Positions 5,437-8,787 of a stretch of 8,787 bases of DNA are shown one piece after another. The position numbers were made by a program, and so were the translations under genes. This DNA comes from an uncultured Eubacteriales bacterium. Its GTDB lineage: Bacteria; Bacillota; Clostridia; Lachnospirales; CAG-274. Below the pieces are notes generated by a model. It was not told where the DNA came from. It did no database searches and saw only the letters and a program-made list of their open reading frames with translations. The stretch is from positions 1 through 8,787 of the forward strand of contig CABVEG010000054.1 in assembly GCA_902497185.1 (NCBI GenBank), in the 5' to 3' direction. Position 1 is the stretch's first letter, and each line of letters opens with the position of its first letter.

Positions 5437-6796
5437 CTGCATCAACCTTTCTTACCGGCTGTGAATATTTACCTTCTAAATCTTCCTCCTGCTTTTGGAT
5501 TTCCTTGATTTCTTTTTCAAGGTCCTCAACCCAAGGATGATTTTTTATAATAGTACTGTCGCTTATAATCCCTTTGCTGTTTCTTGCAATTTCAGAAAGT
5601 TCAACATCATTTCTTATACTTGTCCTTGTCCAAGTCTGAACTATATTACTACAAGTAACGCCTTTGTAATCACATATTGCTCTTACAAGTTCAGATAAAC
5701 CTAGTCTAAATTCCGTTTCAAGCAAACCTGCTTTTAATTCAAGTAAACTATACAAATACTGTAGAGCTACACCGCTGGCATTACCAAAGTTCCCCGGGTC
5801 AGGGTCAACTCCCTGCCCCTGCTCAAAAATAGCTTTTCTTGTCATTGTAAGGAGTTTTTCCCTTGCCTCAACAGGTATATCAATAGTTAATGTCCTTAAA
5901 TCCCCCTTAGCATCAATATCACTGTCAAGTTTGACAGTCTTGTACTTCTTTAGATTACCAAGAAACTCTCCTAAATCCTCACCTTCATAGCCCGTCAGTA
6001 TAAATATTATCTCCTGTATATCTTCCAAGTCATTAACAAAGCCACTATATACCTTATCATAAGTATCAATCAGTCCTTTAATATTTTCAAGGTCACTCAT
6101 ATTTATATTGTTGTTTGCGAAGGCTATGAATGGCACTCTGCCGAAGTTATGTTTATACACATTTGTAAACTCTTTGTTTCCTGTCAGTGTATTACAAATT
6201 TCAAATTTGTTATAGTATGTAATTTTCTCAAAATCTGCATTTGCTTCTCTCTTAAAAGCAACACACTCTTTATCATTCCATACTTCATATATGTAAAGTG
6301 TCGTTCCTGTATTTTCGTCTATTTCATCATAGCACCTTAAAATACTCAATAGCTTTTTATCCAAATCATTATTATATATTGGTATAATCTGTTGACTACC
6401 TACGGGAGCCCATTTAAATTCGTTATCATTCACCCAGTAATGTACCCATGCAATTCCTGTATTACTTGCATTAATACAAAGGTCCTTGCACTTCTTAGCA
6501 TAAGCATCACCTAATACCTCTGCAATAATCTTATTGACATCCTTACTGCCAACATCAAACAGTGGCGGTGCAGTAAATATATAACTTGCCTTTTGGTTTA
6601 CAAGCAGACTGTAAAAGCTGCTACAAACCCTATTGTCAGCATTCCTTATATTCTTCTCCTCATCATGCTTAACCTCCTTGAAAAGAATATCCGTTTTATT
6701 TCTGTAATACATTTCCGCAATATAAGCTTTCATAACAAAATCATTATGTCCTGTAGTATATTTCTTTATCAGTTCTATAGCAACATTTAAATCCAT
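5420..6796 (-). CDS. Portal protein (SPP1 gp6-like)
   Basis: This 458-residue protein forms the dodecameric DNA channel at one capsid vertex, docks the terminase and later the connector. It belongs to the SPP1 gp6 portal family. Signature segments are the N-terminal YYRNKTDIL, then NADNRVCSSFYSLLVNQKASY (residues ~52-72), FGRVPFIAFANN (~218-229), GLIDTYDKVYSGFVNDLEDI (~241-260), the loop VDPDPGNFGNASGVALQYLY (~330-349) and a following long helix (LLETEFRLGLSEL). A charged, Glu/Lys-rich tail of about 35 residues ends the protein. The ATG at 6796 is preceded by GAGGTG at good spacing. It starts 13 bases after the large terminase stop and overlaps the MuF gene. Length and motifs are complete and nothing looks broken. 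Confidence 0.95.
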   Translation of the reverse strand: MDLNVAIELIKKYTTGHNDFVMKAYIAEMYYRNKTDILFKEVKHDEEKNIRNADNRVCSSFYSLLVNQKASYIFTAPPLFDVGSKDVNKIIAEVLGDAYAKKCKDLCINASNTGIAWVHYWVNDNEFKWAPVGSQQIIPIYNNDLDKKLLSILRCYDEIDENTGTTLYIYEVWNDKECVAFKREANADFEKITYYNKFEICNTLTGNKEFTNVYKHNFGRVPFIAFANNNINMSDLENIKGLIDTYDKVYSGFVNDLEDIQEIIFILTGYEGEDLGEFLGNLKKYKTVKLDSDIDAKGDLRTLTIDIPVEAREKLLTMTRKAIFEQGQGVDPDPGNFGNASGVALQYLYSLLELKAGLLETEFRLGLSELVRAICDYKGVTCSNIVQTWTRTSIRNDVELSEIARNSKGIISDSTIIKNHPWVEDLEKEIKEIQKQEEDLEGKYSQPVRKVDADGEEE

Positions 6797-6809
6797 AATT
6801 TTTCACCTC

Positions 6810-8048
6810 TCACTTCAAGAATGTTAAACCGCTCTTGCTTCTCATATCATCACGAAGAGCATACCTTACAGCATCTATGCTATGGTTATCCTTATCAGGA
6901 TAATCAGATTTGAAATTATCATTGCTATCCTTTTCATATTCATATCCTAAAAACTCCCTTGCTGTATTAGGACACCTTTCCTTATCAATTATAATTTCCT
7001 CTAAATCCTGCAAAAATTTAATACCATATTCCACACTGTCAGGACCTTTTTTAACACCCTTTATATTCAAACCTAAATTTTTAAATTCAGCTATGGTTCG
7101 AGGCTCTGCACTATCACCCATTACAAGGCAATTATTTTTATTCTGTTTCATAATGGCATCAACAGCTAGTCTATTTGACATACCGACCTTATGTATTTCA
7201 AAGAAAATATATAATCTTCTTCTTGTCTTGTCAAAATGACACTCCGTATAATGTAGAGGGTCAACAGCATAACCAAAGTCAACAGCTCTTTTAATGTGGT
7301 CAAAGTTATTGACTTCATCATCTGTAATTTTTCTTATTGTAATATTCGTAAATATTTCCCCGCCTGTTCCTCTTACTTCACCTAAATATTCATGAGCATA
7401 GGCGTCATAATTTACTTGCTTTAAATGTTCAGCTTCAATAAAAAACTGCTCTCCCAGCCAAGATTTGGGAACAGTTAAGTATGTACTATGATGTACTAAT
7501 CTATCATTACGTTCTTTAAGAATTTCATTATTTACCCAGTTTCTTTGTGAGCGTGGAGGATTGTAAGAATAAAATACAACAAAACGTTCTCCGCCTCTCA
7601 TAAGTGACTGATTTATTGTTCTTATTTCCTCCATACCATTAAATTCATCTACTTCCTCATACCAAATATATTTACAGTAACCGTTTTTGAATTTAGTGGA
7701 TTTAATTTTCTTTGGTTTATCAGCACCCCTGAAAATTATTCTTTGCTTTCCGTATATAAGCTCCAAAGGGCTGAGCTTGACTTGCCAGTGTTGTTCAACA
7801 CCTAAAGCCTGTATAGCCCATAATAGCTGTTCAAATACACTGTCTTTTAAATATTGCCCTACTTTTCTTAAAACAACTGCATTAGCATTTTCATCTTTCA
7901 TTATACCTAATATAATTTCTCCGCTTACAAACGAGGACTTTGTACTTCCTCTGCCGCCCTTAAGCCAATAGTGGGTGTATTCATTTTCTTTTAAACTGTT
8001 ATGAACATTATAAAAGGAGGGTGCAATAAGATTAGATAATCTACTCAT
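6810..8048 (-). CDS. Terminase large subunit (Terminase_3 / PBSX-like)
   Basis: This 412-residue motor protein translocates DNA into the procapsid through the portal and cuts concatemers. The ATPase domain shows a Walker A motif GGRGSTKS (residues 31-38), a Walker B with its acidic pair in YIWYEEVDEF (Glu131-Glu132) and the coupling motif YSYNPP (~160-165). The C-terminal RNase H-like nuclease domain shows the expected acids: Asp257 in AVDFGY, Asp312 in VMGDSAEP and Asp392 in HSIDAVRYAL. Length fits the PBSX / Terminase_3 group. The frame is open to 8072, but AAGGAGG (8061-8055) is 6 bases before the ATG at 8048, giving MSRLSNLIAPSFYN. The earlier ATG at 8054 touches the Shine-Dalgarno. It overlaps the small terminase gene by 8 bases, so the two are translationally coupled. 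Confidence 0.96.
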   Translation of the reverse strand: MSRLSNLIAPSFYNVHNSLKENEYTHYWLKGGRGSTKSSFVSGEIILGIMKDENANAVVLRKVGQYLKDSVFEQLLWAIQALGVEQHWQVKLSPLELIYGKQRIIFRGADKPKKIKSTKFKNGYCKYIWYEEVDEFNGMEEIRTINQSLMRGGERFVVFYSYNPPRSQRNWVNNEILKERNDRLVHHSTYLTVPKSWLGEQFFIEAEHLKQVNYDAYAHEYLGEVRGTGGEIFTNITIRKITDDEVNNFDHIKRAVDFGYAVDPLHYTECHFDKTRRRLYIFFEIHKVGMSNRLAVDAIMKQNKNNCLVMGDSAEPRTIAEFKNLGLNIKGVKKGPDSVEYGIKFLQDLEEIIIDKERCPNTAREFLGYEYEKDSNDNFKSDYPDKDNHSIDAVRYALRDDMRSKSGLTFLK

Positions 8049-8472
8049 CTGCATCCTCCTTTGGTATATCATCTATTATTTCAACAGGTACCATTCCTGA
8101 CACATTTGTATCCATTTTTGTTGTATACCCATAATTAGACATCCATAGCCCCGCTAACTGTGAAGGTATCATTTGCAGTTCAAACTTCATTCTTGCATCA
8201 ACCTCACATTCTTCCTTCATGCGCGTAACCGTGTCAACAAACTTATCATTGTTTCCATAATATTCATAAAAAGCCGACCTGGAAATGCCTATAAATACAC
8301 AAAAGCCTTCAATAGTATATGTTACAGATCTTCGCAATTCCTTACTCACAAATTCGCTGTTTTTTGAACTGAAATCATGAGTAAGTACCATTTGATTATT
8401 ACAATATTCCTTGTATTTTTCCCATAATTCATTTAATTGTTTTACCGATGTAATTTTTCTTGGTCTACCCAT
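8041..8472 (-). CDS. Terminase small subunit / DNA-packaging protein
   Basis: This 143-residue protein recognises the packaging site and delivers DNA to the large terminase. It begins MGRPRKITSVKQLNELWEKY, the standard opening of Firmicutes small terminases (gp3-like DNA-packaging family). A central TYTIEGFCVFIGISRSAFYEYY segment reads as the helix-turn-helix DNA-binding part. A further helix follows (FVDTVTRMKEECEVDARMK), then AGLWMSNYGY and an acidic C-terminal tail that suits contact with the large subunit. The frame is open to 8493, but GAGGTGAG is correctly placed for the ATG at 8472 and the extension (MQKRGEI) crosses the ribosome site. The packaging site often lies in or near this gene, but I see no distinct pac or cos signature. 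The leader is only 22 bases after a terminator. Confidence 0.9.
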   Translation of the reverse strand: MGRPRKITSVKQLNELWEKYKEYCNNQMVLTHDFSSKNSEFVSKELRRSVTYTIEGFCVFIGISRSAFYEYYGNNDKFVDTVTRMKEECEVDARMKFELQMIPSQLAGLWMSNYGYTTKMDTNVSGMVPVEIIDDIPKEDADE

Positions 8473-8494
8473 AATCTCACCTCTTTTCTGCACT

Positions 8495-8516
8495 AAAAAA
8501 GAGCCAACAGGCTCTT
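8495..8516 (-). terminator. Intrinsic terminator ahead of the terminase genes
   Basis: On the minus strand AAGAGCC (8516-8510) pairs perfectly with GGCTCTT (8505-8499) with a TGTT loop. The run continues into TTTT at 8498-8495. It begins 5 bases after the stop of the upstream gene and ends 22 bases before the small terminase start. No promoter fits between it and terS, so late transcription must pass through it. Confidence 0.8.
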
Positions 8517-8520
8517 ATAA

Positions 8521-8787
8521 TTATTTTTTCATTAATACAAAATCGTATATCTCAATTACACCTTTATCCCCATCTATGTAATCATTGCCGTGAAAAACAG
8601 TGAAACATAATTCTTTTATATCTTTCCATAAATCCACAACACCTATTTTACTAATTTCTAAAGAATATTCTCCCTCTGGTTTATTAGGTATAAACTTATC
8701 CACAATCTTCTCCATATCAGAATTTTTGATTTCTAATTGTAATCCCTTTATATTTGAAGAAAATTTATATTTAAATTTTAAAGTATA
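8521..8787 (-). CDS. Unrecognised protein, 5' end cut by window edge
   Basis: The frame is open from the right edge to a TAA at 8523-8521, giving 88 visible codons. An ATG at 8715 would give a 64-residue protein, but no Shine-Dalgarno precedes it and the 24 codons upstream read sensibly in frame (KFSSNIKGLQLEIKNSD), so the gene probably begins outside the window. Visible sequence includes EKIVDKFIPNKPEGEYSLEI, VVDLWKDIKELCFTVFHGND and the terminal GVIEIYDFVLMKK. It looks like a small mixed alpha/beta cytosolic protein with no membrane segment. I do not recognise a family. It stands just upstream of the terminase genes and is separated from them by a terminator, so it belongs to a preceding transcription unit and could be an accessory (cargo) gene. 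Confidence 0.6.
   Translation of the reverse strand, partial: YTLKFKYKFSSNIKGLQLEIKNSDMEKIVDKFIPNKPEGEYSLEISKIGVVDLWKDIKELCFTVFHGNDYIDGDKGVIEIYDFVLMKK

Noticed and set aside
8173..8367. Plus-strand open frame opposite the small terminase gene.
   Set aside because: It is fully contained in the antisense of a well-supported gene and has no ribosome site or recognisable family.

Overview
The window is a segment of the late (structural) gene cluster of a tailed siphovirus-like phage or prophage, read entirely from the minus strand. The DNA is AT-rich, the ribosome binding sites are strong GGAGG-type, and the protein families are those of gut and anaerobic Firmicutes. A Clostridia host (Lachnospiraceae-like) is therefore likely, but this is inference from style, not from a marker gene.

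Region by region, in transcription order from high to low coordinates. An unrecognised gene fragment enters from the right edge (8787-8521) and ends at an intrinsic terminator (8516-8495). Then comes a tightly packed packaging module: small terminase (8472-8041), large terminase (8048-6810), SPP1 gp6-type portal (6796-5420), and a MuF minor head protein carrying a C-terminal nuclease-like toxin domain (5436-3949). About 710 bases without a conventional gene follow (3948-3236). The head module then resumes with a GP20-type scaffold (3235-2591), major capsid protein (2575-1580), head-tail connector (1569-1174), head closure protein (1172-813), HK97 gp10-like protein (813-394) and a tail terminator cut by the left edge (397-1). 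Most of these genes overlap or are separated by fewer than 20 bases, which indicates translational coupling in one late transcript. Several genes are given later starts than the longest open frame because the Shine-Dalgarno sequence fits the internal ATG.

The unusual part is the non-coding island between the MuF-toxin gene and the scaffold gene. A near-consensus sigma-A promoter (TTTACA, 17 bases, TATAAT) lies across the stop codon of the MuF gene. It is followed by a GC-rich (about 58%) 101-base element closed by a 10-bp stem, with internal hairpins and a possible kissing or alternative pairing, and then by a strong intrinsic terminator. This has the layout of an independent small RNA gene of about 155 nt. 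Downstream are a second terminator, further hairpin-rich sequence, a small ORF with a perfect Shine-Dalgarno broken by an ochre codon at position 4, a candidate second promoter, and a third terminator-like hairpin just before the scaffold gene. The late operon therefore has terminator-like hairpins both in front of terS and in front of the scaffold gene, so its expression must rely on read-through, antitermination or local promoters.

The packaging proteins fill the capsid with DNA through the portal. Scaffold and major capsid protein build the procapsid. The connector, closure and terminator proteins join head to tail. The MuF protein probably enters the virion and may carry its toxin domain into the next host.
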